64,000 bases of DNA from Pedobacter schmidteae (GTDB taxonomy: Bacteria > Bacteroidota > Bacteroidia > Sphingobacteriales > Sphingobacteriaceae): assembly GCF_900564155.1 (NCBI RefSeq), contig NZ_LS999839.1, positions 5,515,097 to 5,579,096 of the forward strand, given 5' to 3'. Below, in pieces: positions 34,623 to 43,051 of this stretch (positions within the stretch are counted from its first letter, which is position 1; each line of letters starts with the position of its first letter). Position numbers and translations under genes: made by a program. Below the pieces are notes generated by a model that did not search any database, had not been told where the DNA came from, and saw nothing but the letters and a program-made list of their open reading frames with translations.

Positions 34623-35068
34623 CCCCGCATCTTATCCAGCAGGTTATTCAGCTGAATGGCTTCTTCTTCTGTTAAATTGTCTGATACAAAAGCCCAAAGG
34701 TTCACTTCAGTTCCGATCTGTTTTAAGAGTGTCAAACCTTTTTCTGTGATCAATATATCCACTGCCCGTTTATCATTCGGGCTGGTGGCTTTTAACACAT
34801 ATCCTTTTTGAACCAGGCGGTCAACAATTCTGGAAGCATCGCACATTTTATCCAGCATCCTTGATTTCAACAGACTAATAGTAGAAGGATTTGGATACTG
34901 TCCCCTTAAAATCCTCAATATATTAAACTGCTGGGTAGTAATATCGTAGGCCTCAATCTCCTTTTTTAAATTGTCAATGCACCATCCATAAGTAAACAGT
35001 ACATTGACTATTGCCTGCTGGTATTCACTCTCAAACTTTGAAGTTTTTGTTTCTTTCTGCAACTGCAT
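34619..35068 (-). CDS. MarR-family transcriptional regulator
   Basis: 149-residue winged-helix regulator. Helix-turn-helix core: TTQQFNILRILRG, STISLLKSRMLDKMCDASRIVDRLVQKGYV, then the wing NDKRAVDILITEKG. It closes a compact leftward operon behind DUF5522 (11 bp gap), an MBL-fold gene, coaE and ybbR. Ligand and target genes are unknown; the neighbouring ZIP gene converges and is not in the same transcript, so regulation of it is not implied. Confidence 0.9.
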   Translation of the reverse strand: MQLQKETKTSKFESEYQQAIVNVLFTYGWCIDNLKKEIEAYDITTQQFNILRILRGQYPNPSTISLLKSRMLDKMCDASRIVDRLVQKGYVLKATSPNDKRAVDILITEKGLTLLKQIGTEVNLWAFVSDNLTEEEAIQLNNLLDKMRG

Positions 35069-35079
35069 CTTTTGTTTCT

Positions 35080-35238
35080 TTATTTGTCTGCTTCGGGTTT
35101 TTCATTCTTTTTTTTCCCAAAGCCCCAGGGACAGCGCTTACATTTATTTTTACAACAATATCCCCGTTTAAGGTGATAAGCTGTGGTAAACACCATCAAA
35201 CCATCATCGTTAAAATAATAGTCCTCTCCTTCTTTCAT
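35080..35238 (-). CDS. Small cysteine-rich DUF5522-like protein
   Basis: A 52-codon gene found by reading the gap on the minus strand. The ATG (35238 to 35236) overlaps the TGA of the MBL-fold gene by one base (TGATG) and the stop is TAA at 35082 to 35080. The product has the DUF5522 signature: GEDYYFNDDGLMVFTTAYHL followed by RGYCCKNKCKRCPWGFG. The four cysteines (C28, C29, C33, C36) with an adjacent Trp/Pro suggest a small metal site. The C-terminal tail is lysine-rich. Function unknown. The family is typical of Bacteroidota and proteobacterial genomes and easily missed because of its size. Confidence 0.82.
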   Translation of the reverse strand: MKEGEDYYFNDDGLMVFTTAYHLKRGYCCKNKCKRCPWGFGKKKNEKPEADK

Positions 35239-36179
35239 CAGTTAAGCAATTTAACGACCAAATTTCCTTCGAAGTGCTTTTTAAGTGCAATGCCACTGCC
35301 ATGGTTGGTCCATATTTGTGATGGTTTTACCTCTTTTGTGGTTAAAAGAATATCCTTCCAGTCGGCATGATCGGAAATATACAGTTGAATTTCGTTGTTA
35401 TTTTGCAGGTGTTTCCAACCTGTTGCAAACACCCTGACCACGTTAATTGCCCTAAAATAGCTCTTAAACACCATTGGTGGTACCACATATACCATATTGC
35501 TATGGTTATTTTTCATCACCTTACGGTCGTACACCTCGTAACGGCCAAGATTGACGCCCAGCTGCTCGTATATCTTCACAAAAGGCACCATACTGTGGTG
35601 GAGCAATATCCTTTTTTCTATACAATGATCATTCATTAAACTAATCAGTCGCTGACATTTGCCCAAAGCATAAGCTCCCAACATGATATTGGTTATGGTA
35701 CTGTTCAGCTTCAAAATTTCTTCTTCAGCGGTGGGGTGTTGCGTTCCCGGATCGGCAAAGGTAGTTTCTGTAATCAGTACATCTGCCTCTACAAATTCAA
35801 TGGGCTCACAGGTTTTATCCGGCTGCAGTTTATAATCGCCGGTATACAGGTATTTGATCCCCTTATACTCCATCAAAACCTGGGCAGAGCCCAATATATG
35901 TCCCGCAGGAATAAAACTGATCTGCACGCCATTCAACTCGAATGTTTCATGGTAAGGCTTCAGGTAAAACTCTCCTCCGGCAAACTTCCGGTACCTGTGT
36001 TTCATAAACAAGGCTGTAGCTTCGGTACAATATACATGCAGGTTACCACCTATAGCGTGGTCGGCATGGGCATGAGAAATTACTGCATTTTTTACAATTT
36101 CTTTGGGGTCTAAATAAAAATCTCCGTAACTGCAAAACAGGCCGGTTTTGGTTACGACTATAAAATCATCAAGTATCAT
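35238..36179 (-). CDS. MBL-fold hydrolase (Ysh1-like exonuclease group)
   Basis: 313-residue metallo-beta-lactamase-fold protein. Motifs: SHAHADHAIGGN (HxHxDH), PAGHILGSAQVLMEYKG, YTGDYK and ADVLITETTFAD. These, with WTNHGSG near the end, are the pattern of RNA/DNA-processing enzymes related to Ysh1, CPSF73 and the ligase-associated repair exonucleases, but no ligase or helicase gene lies beside it here. Hydrolysis of nucleic acid is inferred. It overlaps coaE by four bases and is followed directly by DUF5522. Confidence 0.85.
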   Translation of the reverse strand: MILDDFIVVTKTGLFCSYGDFYLDPKEIVKNAVISHAHADHAIGGNLHVYCTEATALFMKHRYRKFAGGEFYLKPYHETFELNGVQISFIPAGHILGSAQVLMEYKGIKYLYTGDYKLQPDKTCEPIEFVEADVLITETTFADPGTQHPTAEEEILKLNSTITNIMLGAYALGKCQRLISLMNDHCIEKRILLHHSMVPFVKIYEQLGVNLGRYEVYDRKVMKNNHSNMVYVVPPMVFKSYFRAINVVRVFATGWKHLQNNNEIQLYISDHADWKDILLTTKEVKPSQIWTNHGSGIALKKHFEGNLVVKLLN

Positions 36180-36772
36180 TCAGCATTTTTTAGAAACAGT
36201 TGATGTAATCTGGTCACCTGAATGATCAGGGATTCTGTTTCATTGTTATTAATTATATGATCGGCCAGTTTTATTTTTTCTTCATCAGACAACTGTTTGT
36301 CCATCCTGGCTTTAACCTGCCCGGCAGTTACGCCGTCACGGTCCATCACCCGCTGCAATCTGATTTCCTGGGCTGCAACCACCAGAATATTCTGATCGCA
36401 CATTTTATAAGATCCGCTTTCAAACAATAAAGCCGCTTCTTTTAAAATATAGGGTGCATTTTGCGGCACCTGCTTTACCCAATTATCGAAGCCCCTGAAA
36501 ACCGCAGGATGCACCAGTTCATTTAATCTGGCCAGTTGTTCGGCATTGTTAAATACAATGCCGGCAATGTGCTTATTGTTCAATGTACCATCCTGATGAT
36601 AGCTTTCGGCTCCAAAAGCTTCTTTTACACCATTTACCAAAATCTCATCACTCACCATGATCTGTTTGGCAACTGTATCTGCATAAAAAACAGGAATCCC
36701 TAACGTTTCAAACACCTTGCATATAGTGGTCTTACCACTTCCTATACCGCCTGTAATCCCTATCTTTAACAT
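36176..36772 (-). CDS. coaE: Dephospho-CoA kinase
   Basis: 198-residue P-loop kinase that makes coenzyme A in the final step of the pathway. Walker A is GGIGSGKTT (residues 8 to 16); the substrate-binding YADTVAKQIM and the lid RVMDRDGVTAGQVKARMDKQLSDEEK are typical. It begins one base inside the stop of ybbR and ends four bases inside the MBL gene. Confidence 0.96.
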   Translation of the reverse strand: MLKIGITGGIGSGKTTICKVFETLGIPVFYADTVAKQIMVSDEILVNGVKEAFGAESYHQDGTLNNKHIAGIVFNNAEQLARLNELVHPAVFRGFDNWVKQVPQNAPYILKEAALLFESGSYKMCDQNILVVAAQEIRLQRVMDRDGVTAGQVKARMDKQLSDEEKIKLADHIINNNETESLIIQVTRLHQLFLKNAE

Positions 36773-37719
36773 TATTTTTCGATGATAAAATCAACTTTAC
36801 CGGGGTTAACCTGTATCATTTTACAAAAATCAGGAAAACGCATAATCCTGACCCTTAATTTATTATGATTTAAATTCTTCCATTCGTTCATATCCACCAC
36901 AGCCTCGATAAATTCTTCATTCACCTGATGGTATTTTGACAGTGCTACCAAAAAGGTGATCTTCACTTTTCTTGGATACAGTTTAACACTGTAATATTCA
37001 CGGTTATTGATCACCTTAAGCGGAACTTCCAGCACCTTTTCGGTAAACTCGTCAACCGGTACTTTCACTTCTACACTGGCCGGAAAAATGCTGACATTTT
37101 TCATCTTGCTTTGCGTCATGGCTACGATGCTTTTAGAAGTGTATTGTACATCATCCAATTTCAACGAGTCCGTTTTCCATTCTTTGATTCTTTCCAACTC
37201 CTGTTCGGGCCCCGAAATAGTGACATAATCAGGCGTAATATCTATGGGACCTGATGCATTGTATTGTCGCAGAAAACTCAATTCAGATACCAGCTTCACA
37301 GGAACTCTTTTCACCGTTTTTTCAGAAAAATCGAAATACAAGGTATCGGGTTTTACTGAAATGATTTTCTGAGAGGTTTCGAGCTGATTGTTTACATTAT
37401 ACAGCTGTTCAGAAAAAAGGATAAAGTTTCTGTTGTTCAGTTTTTCCAGGCTAATGGAAATAGATTGCGGCTTGATCCGTAACCTTGCAAACAACAATTG
37501 CCAGCCACTTCCTTCTACCTGGAGATCGACAGTATCGGACTGCAGGGGATGAAAAGCCTTTTTCTGAGGGATGCTGTTGTATTTTAAAACTGTTTTTACC
37601 GTATACGGATATTTATTGTTCAATGCCATAAACAACCAAGCTGCAATTGCGATGAGCAGACAGGTGACCAGCACCAGGAAGCGTTTTCGCTCTATTTTTG
37701 TGAGTTTAATAAATGGCAT
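36772..37719 (-). CDS. YbbR-domain protein (CdaR-like), single-pass membrane
   Basis: 315 residues: short cytosolic N-terminus (MPFIKLTKIERKR), one membrane helix (FLVLVTCLLIAIAAWLFMAL) and an extracytoplasmic region with YbbR-like repeats, including the ITPDYVTISGPEQELERIK segment. In Firmicutes YbbR (CdaR) controls the diadenylate cyclase CdaA; here cdaA is not adjacent. The longer frame to 37779 runs through the terminator hairpin, so I placed the start at ATG 37719, directly after a strong promoter. It leads the ybbR-coaE-MBL-DUF5522-marR operon. Confidence 0.83.
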   Translation of the reverse strand: MPFIKLTKIERKRFLVLVTCLLIAIAAWLFMALNNKYPYTVKTVLKYNSIPQKKAFHPLQSDTVDLQVEGSGWQLLFARLRIKPQSISISLEKLNNRNFILFSEQLYNVNNQLETSQKIISVKPDTLYFDFSEKTVKRVPVKLVSELSFLRQYNASGPIDITPDYVTISGPEQELERIKEWKTDSLKLDDVQYTSKSIVAMTQSKMKNVSIFPASVEVKVPVDEFTEKVLEVPLKVINNREYYSVKLYPRKVKITFLVALSKYHQVNEEFIEAVVDMNEWKNLNHNKLRVRIMRFPDFCKMIQVNPGKVDFIIEK

Positions 37720-37727
37720 ATCTTGAA

Positions 37728-37759
37728 CAAATATACTTAAATGCAAAAGCCGCACCAAA
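37728..37759 (-). promoter_or_regulatory. ybbR operon promoter, TTTG-20 bp-TATATTTG
   Basis: Minus strand: TTTG (37759 to 37756), 20 bp, TATATTTG (37735 to 37728), both consensus, ending 8 bases before the ATG. Its -33 box sits inside the loop of the yajC terminator and the left arm lies between the boxes. Confidence 0.7.
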
Positions 37760-37779
37760 CAAGGATGCGGCTTTTGCAT
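37741..37779 (-). terminator. Intrinsic terminator after yajC
   Basis: Arms ATGCAAAAGCCGCA (37741 to 37754) and TGCGGCTTTTGCAT (37766 to 37779), 14 bp, perfect. It separates yajC from the ybbR operon. Confidence 0.88.
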
Positions 37780-37794
37780 TTATGGCTTAATCCA

Positions 37795-38124
37795 TTAAGC
37801 TTTAGGCGTTTCTTCGGCTTTAGGCGCAACTGCTTTAGTCGCATCTAAAGAAACTGCAGATTTATCGAAACGGATTTTGGTTCCGCCTTCTACTTCAATT
37901 AAGAAAGTGGTTTCGTTCATATCAGCAATACGGCCATGAATACCCGCAGTAGTTACTATTTTATCGCCCTTTTTTAAGCCTTCAACCATTTTTTTCAGGT
38001 CTTTTGCTTTTTTAACCTGTGGTCTGATCATAAAAAAGTAGAAAACGACCATGATTAAAACCATTGGTACCAATGTACTCAACATGCTGTTTCCCTGGGC
38101 TTGCAAAATTATTGTTGCTATCAT
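37795..38124 (-). CDS. yajC: Preprotein translocase subunit YajC
   Basis: 109 residues with one membrane helix (STLVPMVLIMVVFYFFMIRP) and the YajC signature RPQVKKAKDLKKMVEGLKKGDKIVTTAGIHGRI. It associates with SecDF in the holo-translocon; secDF is elsewhere in this window. The acidic Ala-rich C-terminal tail (about 95 to 109) is typical. It follows DUF1573 by 20 bp and ends at the terminator. Confidence 0.96.
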   Translation of the reverse strand: MIATIILQAQGNSMLSTLVPMVLIMVVFYFFMIRPQVKKAKDLKKMVEGLKKGDKIVTTAGIHGRIADMNETTFLIEVEGGTKIRFDKSAVSLDATKAVAPKAEETPKA

Positions 38125-38144
38125 ATGCTATTGTATAAATGTTG

Positions 38145-38603
38145 TTAATTTGATTGTTCTTTAACTTCGCCTGTTAAATGTAAACTGGCGATATGTGGTT
38201 GTGCATTAGTGGTAACGGTAATCACTTTATCCTGCATACCTGATTTTCCCTGACTATTAAATACCACTTTGATTTCACCTTCCGCTCCGGGTTTGATGGG
38301 CTCTTTTGGTACTTCAGGAATAGTACATCCACAAGTTGCTGTTGCATTCAAAATAATGAGCGGGCTTTTGCCGGTATTTTTGAATTTGTAAGCATAAGAA
38401 ACTTTTTCGCCCTGGGTAATTTTACCAAAGTCATAGTTTCCATTTTCAAAGCTGATTACCGCAGCATCTGCAGCGGCCGGTACCGCAGCGGCTTCTGCTG
38501 ATGTAGCTTCTGTTGTATTGCCAGTAGTATCAGAGGTTTTTGCTGTGTTTTGGCAAGCTGCAAACGACATTGCTGCCAATGCCAGTACAAAGATTTTCTT
38601 CAT
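38145..38603 (-). CDS. DUF1573 lipoprotein
   Basis: 152-residue exported protein. Lipobox FAACQ places the lipidated cysteine at C17. After an Ala/Thr-rich linker (about 20 to 50) comes an immunoglobulin-like DUF1573 domain: YDFGKITQGEKVSYAYKFKNTGKSPLII, TCGCTIPEVPKEPIKPGAEGEIKVVFNS. The domain resembles ASPM/SPD2/Hydin-type beta sandwiches. Function unknown; the CGC motif is conserved in the family. It lies five bases from nusB and 20 bp from yajC. Confidence 0.9.
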   Translation of the reverse strand: MKKIFVLALAAMSFAACQNTAKTSDTTGNTTEATSAEAAAVPAAADAAVISFENGNYDFGKITQGEKVSYAYKFKNTGKSPLIILNATATCGCTIPEVPKEPIKPGAEGEIKVVFNSQGKSGMQDKVITVTTNAQPHIASLHLTGEVKEQSN

Positions 38604-38607
38604 ATTG

Positions 38608-39558
38608 CTATTCTTCTATTAATCCGCGACCTACTTTATGAATGCTATTTGTTCTTTTCAGGTCGCCTAAAATTTTGTCCAAGATACCGTTAATAAATGA
38701 ATTACTTTTCGGAGTACTGTAATCTTTTGATAGATCCAGATACTCATTGATGGTAACTTTAACCGGTATGGAAGGAAAGTTGAGTAGCTCGCAGATGGCC
38801 ATTTTCATTAAAATAGTATCCATTAATGCAATACGCTCCGACTCCCAGTTTTTTGTTCTTTCGGCAATCAGATCCTGATATTCCTTATTGTTTTTAAGCG
38901 TATACAGAAATAGGTCCTGTACAAATTTGCTGTCTTCGGCCCAATCCTGACTAATTGGTGTAAGTGTATTTTTGAAAGGGTCTTCGGAAGTAAAGTTTTT
39001 GATGGTTTTGGCTACCATTCCCTGCATCACTTCTTTATCTACCGACCAGTTGATAAATTTATCTTCAAAGGCCTGAATGATGTTGTGACTTTTCAGGATG
39101 ATTTTTCTGAAAATGAATTTAATGATCGTTTTTGACTCCTCCAGATCGTTGTTGTCATCGGCCAGGTAGGCAGCGTATTCAGGAGTCACCTTAAGGGTAT
39201 TAAAAATAGCCTTTACAAATTCGGGGTCAGACATCCAGTTGATTCTGTATTTGTGAACAGCAGCAATATAGTCCGGATTTTGTTTCAGGGTAACTGCAAA
39301 CTTATTGTTCAGCAACTTCATATTCGGATTCAGATCTTCAGCTGTAGGCAAGTGCTTATTGGCACGCTCTGTAGCATCAATTTCTGTGTATTCCGTAGTT
39401 TCGACCAATAGAGATAGCATGCCAACGTACATTTCGTATACGTCGTCAATACTCTGCATTAATGCTTTCTTTGAGGATGCAAGATCCCTTTTGTCTGTCA
39501 TTTGCCATGCAAAAATGTTTTGCAAAGCTTTAATTCTTAAGTGCCTTCTGTTTAACAT
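38608..39558 (-). CDS. nusB: NusB-type antitermination factor (long Bacteroidota form)
   Basis: 316 residues, over twice the length of E. coli NusB (139). The N-terminal signature LNRRHLRIKALQNIFAWQM is typical of the long form, and the canonical NusB helical domain occupies the C-terminal third (about 180 to 310: LFLYTLKNNKEYQDLIAERTKNWE, LMDTILMKMAICELL, VTINEYLDLSKDYSTPKSNSFINGILDKI). NusB with NusE binds boxA RNA and supports rRNA antitermination. The role of the extra N-terminal region is unknown. Upstream member of the nusB-DUF1573-yajC operon. Confidence 0.9.
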   Translation of the reverse strand: MLNRRHLRIKALQNIFAWQMTDKRDLASSKKALMQSIDDVYEMYVGMLSLLVETTEYTEIDATERANKHLPTAEDLNPNMKLLNNKFAVTLKQNPDYIAAVHKYRINWMSDPEFVKAIFNTLKVTPEYAAYLADDNNDLEESKTIIKFIFRKIILKSHNIIQAFEDKFINWSVDKEVMQGMVAKTIKNFTSEDPFKNTLTPISQDWAEDSKFVQDLFLYTLKNNKEYQDLIAERTKNWESERIALMDTILMKMAICELLNFPSIPVKVTINEYLDLSKDYSTPKSNSFINGILDKILGDLKRTNSIHKVGRGLIEE

Positions 39559-39591
39559 GAATGTAAGAACGAGTGGTAAATTACCAGGTGA

Positions 39592-40680
39592 TTAAAATGA
39601 TGATTTTATTTTTTTGATATCGATGATCCTTTGTTCGGCAATGCGGTTGGCCGCACGTATTGTTGGTATATTATCCGCCTTAGACATTTTTATAACGTCT
39701 CTTGTAGCGTTGTATATATTTTCTGTTAGCTGCATGGTGCGTTTTTTGCCAAAACCTGTCAACTCCGAATAGCAGCTGATGAGACCGCCGGCGTTAATTA
39801 AATAATCAGGCGCAAACAGAATGCCTTTATCCAGTAACAGTTGTCCATGTACGTTTTCATCAGCAAGCTGGTTATTTGCAGAACCGGCAATGATGGCAAA
39901 CTTCATTTTATGGATGGTTTTGTCATTTACGGTAGCCCCTAATGCACAAGGTGCATAAATATCGGCATCCAATCCGAATATTTTATCGGCACTAATTGGT
40001 TTTGCCTTATAAGTACGTGCTACATGTTGCAGACGGTCTTCGTTGATATCGCTGATGTAGACTTCTACATTTTCGGCTCTAAGCAAGGCGACCAGGTGTT
40101 CACCTACATTGCCTATTCCTTGTACTACAACCGATCGTCCGGCCAGCATATCTGTTCCAAAAACCTCTTTAACGCAGGCTTTTATTCCTAAAAACACACC
40201 TTTTGCTGTTGTTGGCGCCGGGTTACCTGCACCTCCCAATGATTCGGGCACACCGGTTACATGACTGGTTTCCATACGGATATACTCCATATCTTTGGTG
40301 GTTGTACCTAAATCTTCGGCTGTAATAAATTCGCCATTCAGATTTTTAATAAACCTACCGTAGCTGCGCATCATGGCTTCCGATTTTCCTTTTCTGGAGT
40401 CGCCGATAATTACGGCTTTACCACCACCTAAATTTAAGCCTGTAATAGATGCTTTATAGGTCATGGCGCTCGATAGGCGTAATACATCTTCCAGTGCCTC
40501 TGATTCTGTAGCGTATGTCCACATGCGGGTTCCCCCTAATGCAGGGCCTAAAGTAGTATCGTGAACGGCTATAATTGCTTTTAATCCGGTATCGGGATCA
40601 TTGCAAAATACAACCTTCTTGTGCCCCGATGCACTTAACTGATCTAAAACTGAATTCACAATAGAACTATTACCAGACAT
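39592..40680 (-). CDS. Leucine dehydrogenase-type Glu/Leu/Phe/Val dehydrogenase
   Basis: 362-residue NAD-dependent amino-acid dehydrogenase that deaminates branched-chain amino acids. Catalytic lysines K76 (AMTYKASITG) and K88 (LNLGGGKAVI) match K68 and K80 of leucine dehydrogenases. The substrate glycine motif LGPALGGTRMW and the Rossmann motif VVVQGIGNVGEHLVALL are present. Leucine is more likely than valine given the similarity, but specificity is not proven. A minus-strand TAGTTTTG box (40713 to 40706) lies 26 bp before the ATG. Confidence 0.92.
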   Translation of the reverse strand: MSGNSSIVNSVLDQLSASGHKKVVFCNDPDTGLKAIIAVHDTTLGPALGGTRMWTYATESEALEDVLRLSSAMTYKASITGLNLGGGKAVIIGDSRKGKSEAMMRSYGRFIKNLNGEFITAEDLGTTTKDMEYIRMETSHVTGVPESLGGAGNPAPTTAKGVFLGIKACVKEVFGTDMLAGRSVVVQGIGNVGEHLVALLRAENVEVYISDINEDRLQHVARTYKAKPISADKIFGLDADIYAPCALGATVNDKTIHKMKFAIIAGSANNQLADENVHGQLLLDKGILFAPDYLINAGGLISCYSELTGFGKKRTMQLTENIYNATRDVIKMSKADNIPTIRAANRIAEQRIIDIKKIKSSF

Positions 40681-40705
40681 ATAATTTCGTTTATCAGATA
40701 TGTCG

Positions 40706-40713
40706 CAAAACTA
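40706..40713 (-). promoter_or_regulatory. Candidate -7 box TAGTTTTG for leucine dehydrogenase
   Basis: Perfect TAnnTTTG match on the minus strand, 26 bp before the ATG; no clear -33 box. Confidence 0.45.
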
Positions 40714-40792
40714 GCATAAAAAAACATTATTTACATTGTTTTAACCAAAGAGTTTAAAAAAAATAGGTTGATTTGGATAACTTTACGTCCTG

Positions 40793-42583
40793 ATGAAACA
40801 CCTGCGTTTTTTAAATAAATACTTCTATAAATATAAATGGTGGATAATCCCCGGGATTTTCTTTGTCATTATTTCCAATATTTTCGGGGTGGTACCCGCA
40901 CAGGTAATCGGGCATGCCTTTAACCTGATTACAGAAAATATAGAAATATATCGTCTATTTAACGGGTTTGAGCGTGCATCTGTTGTATATGACATCTTTA
41001 GTGTCAGCCTTTTCTATTTCGGGGTGCTGGTCCTTGTGTTGTACCTGTTGAGGGGACTATTTCTATTCTTTATGCGGCAAACCATCATTTTGATGTCGAG
41101 ACATATTGAGTTCGACATGAAGAATGAGATTTATGCCCATTATCAGCGATTGAGCCTTGGTTTTTACCGGCGTAACAATACCGGCGATCTGATGAACCGG
41201 GCTACTGAGGATGTAAACCGGGTGCGGATGTACGTTGGTCCGGCCATTATGTATACCATCAATACCGCTGTTTTGTTTATGTTGGTTATTTACGCTATGT
41301 TCTCTGTAAACGCCACATTAGCCATATGGTGTCTGGTACCGCTTCCTATACTGGTATTGATTATTTATTTTGTAAATACATTGATCAACCAGAAAAGTGA
41401 ACAGATACAGGTACAGCTGTCCAGGTTATCCAGCTTTGTACAAGAGCGGTTTTCGGGCATAAGGGTTATCAAATCATACGTAAGGGAAGATTATACGCAA
41501 AAGATATTCGCGGCCGAGAGTCAGGGTTACAAAGACAATGCAATGGGCCTGGTCAAAGTACAGGCCCTCTTCTACCCTACCATGTTGTTGCTGGTGGGTT
41601 TAAGTACCATACTTACTATATATATTGGAGGTATACAGGTGATAGATGGTTCTATTACTCCTGGAAACATCGCCGAATTTATAGTTTATGTCAATCAACT
41701 TACTTTTCCGGTCTCTATGCTAGGCTGGGTTACCACTTTAATTCAACGTGCATCAGCCTCTCAAAAACGCATTAATGAGTTTTTACAGTTAAAACCAGAT
41801 ATTACTTCCGGCAATACGCAAACCCCGTTATTAAATGGAAACATTAAATTTGAGGGGGTGAGTTTTACTTATCCGGATACAGGTATACAGGCGATTAAAG
41901 ATGTCAATTTTGAGATTGAACAGGGGCAGTTTGTAGCTATTATAGGTCGTACTGGCTCTGGAAAATCGACCCTGGCCAATTTAATTATGCGGATGTATGA
42001 TGTAGACAGTGGGCAGATTAGTGTGGATGGAACTCCACTAAAATCACTTAACCTTAACAATTACCGCAATCAGATTGGTTTTGTACCTCAAGAGGTTTTT
42101 CTGTTTTCGGACACCATTAAAAACAACATTGCTTTTGGGTTGGACAAAGTTACCGATGCCGAAGTGGATACCGCAGCAAAAAATGCGGCGGTATATCAGA
42201 ATATCATCGATTTTGATCAGAAATTTGAGACAATGCTGGGAGAAAGAGGGATTACGCTATCGGGCGGACAAAAACAACGGGTTTCTATTGCCCGTGCCCT
42301 GATTAAAGAGCCCCGTTTGCTTATTTTTGACGATTGCCTTTCGGCAGTAGATACCAGAACTGAAGAGGAGATTTTGACGAATCTGAGCAGAATTATGAAA
42401 AACAGGACAAGTATTTTAATAGCTCACCGGATTTCTACAATAAAAAATGCCGATAAAATTATCGTTCTGGAAGAAGGCAAAATCATTGAGCAGGGTACTC
42501 ATACACAGCTTTTAGCCCATGAAGGGGCCTATGCAGAGATGTACCAGAATCAATTGTTGGAAGAAGAGCGACAAACTATTTAA
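40793..42583 (+). CDS. ABC exporter half-transporter (permease and ATPase fused)
   Basis: 596 residues: six membrane helices in the first 330 and a nucleotide-binding domain after. Walker A is GRTGSGKST (about 384 to 392), the Q-loop GFVPQEVFLFSD, the signature LSGGQKQRVSIARAL, and the H-loop LIAHRISTI. Walker B reads LLIFDDCLSAVD: D513 is normal, but position 514 (GAT, 42332), which is usually the catalytic Glu, is Asp. Such sites are usually half of a heterodimer, yet no partner gene is nearby. It resembles MsbA/MdlB-type lipid or drug exporters. Substrate unknown. Confidence 0.92.
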   Translation: MKHLRFLNKYFYKYKWWIIPGIFFVIISNIFGVVPAQVIGHAFNLITENIEIYRLFNGFERASVVYDIFSVSLFYFGVLVLVLYLLRGLFLFFMRQTIILMSRHIEFDMKNEIYAHYQRLSLGFYRRNNTGDLMNRATEDVNRVRMYVGPAIMYTINTAVLFMLVIYAMFSVNATLAIWCLVPLPILVLIIYFVNTLINQKSEQIQVQLSRLSSFVQERFSGIRVIKSYVREDYTQKIFAAESQGYKDNAMGLVKVQALFYPTMLLLVGLSTILTIYIGGIQVIDGSITPGNIAEFIVYVNQLTFPVSMLGWVTTLIQRASASQKRINEFLQLKPDITSGNTQTPLLNGNIKFEGVSFTYPDTGIQAIKDVNFEIEQGQFVAIIGRTGSGKSTLANLIMRMYDVDSGQISVDGTPLKSLNLNNYRNQIGFVPQEVFLFSDTIKNNIAFGLDKVTDAEVDTAAKNAAVYQNIIDFDQKFETMLGERGITLSGGQKQRVSIARALIKEPRLLIFDDCLSAVDTRTEEEILTNLSRIMKNRTSILIAHRISTIKNADKIIVLEEGKIIEQGTHTQLLAHEGAYAEMYQNQLLEEERQTI

Positions 42584-42588
42584 TTTCA

Positions 42589-42621
42589 TTTTGAACTTTA
42601 GTAATTAATAGTTTATATTTA
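42589..42621 (+). promoter_or_regulatory. Candidate promoter for DUF3276 gene
   Basis: TTTTG (42589 to 42593), 20 bp, TATATTTA (42614 to 42621). The spacing fits the Bacteroidota promoter; the last -7 base is A instead of G. Confidence 0.5.
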
Positions 42622-42651
42622 CCCGAACCAAAACCAAGATCAATACCAACC

Positions 42652-42981
42652 ATGGGAGAATTTGACAACAAAGAGAGAGAAGAGGTTTTTTCTAAGAAAG
42701 TAAGGGCAGGTAAAAGAACTTATTTTTTTGACGTAAAAGCTACCAGATCAGGAGATTATTACCTAACCCTAACAGAAAGTAAGAAAAGACTGGAGGACGG
42801 CGTTTTTGTAAAACACAAGATCTTTTTATACAAAGAGGATTTTGAGAAATTTACAGAGGGGTTAAACGAAACGGTTGACTACATCAAGAACCATCAGGAT
42901 GTTGTAGAAAAACGTTATGAATATTCGGAGAATCATGAAGGAGTGGGAAGCAAGGGTCATCATGATGACTTTTCATTCTAA
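42652..42981 (+). CDS. PUR-like DUF3276 nucleic-acid-binding protein
   Basis: 109 residues with the DUF3276 fold, related to the PUR-alpha repeat, which binds single-stranded DNA or RNA. The signature segments are FSKKVRAGKRTYFFDVKATR and YYLTLTESKKRLEDG, then the helix LYKEDFEKFTEGLNETVDYI. The tail is polar and His/Gly-rich. Family members occur across Bacteroidota and are abundant, but target sequences are unknown. It is monocistronic and ends at a bidirectional terminator. Confidence 0.88.
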   Translation: MGEFDNKEREEVFSKKVRAGKRTYFFDVKATRSGDYYLTLTESKKRLEDGVFVKHKIFLYKEDFEKFTEGLNETVDYIKNHQDVVEKRYEYSENHEGVGSKGHHDDFSF

Positions 42982-42999
42982 AAAGATACAACAATATTA

Positions 43000-43034
43000 A
43001 AAAAGCCCTGCTGAATTATTCAGCAGGGCTTTTT
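43000..43034. terminator. Bidirectional intrinsic terminator, DUF3276 / module B
   Basis: Arms AAAAAGCCCTGCTGAAT (43000 to 43016) and ATTCAGCAGGGCTTTTT (from 43018) with a one-base centre: 17-bp perfect arms. Confidence 0.93.
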
Positions 43035-43051
43035 TAATGGCATAAAGGAGT

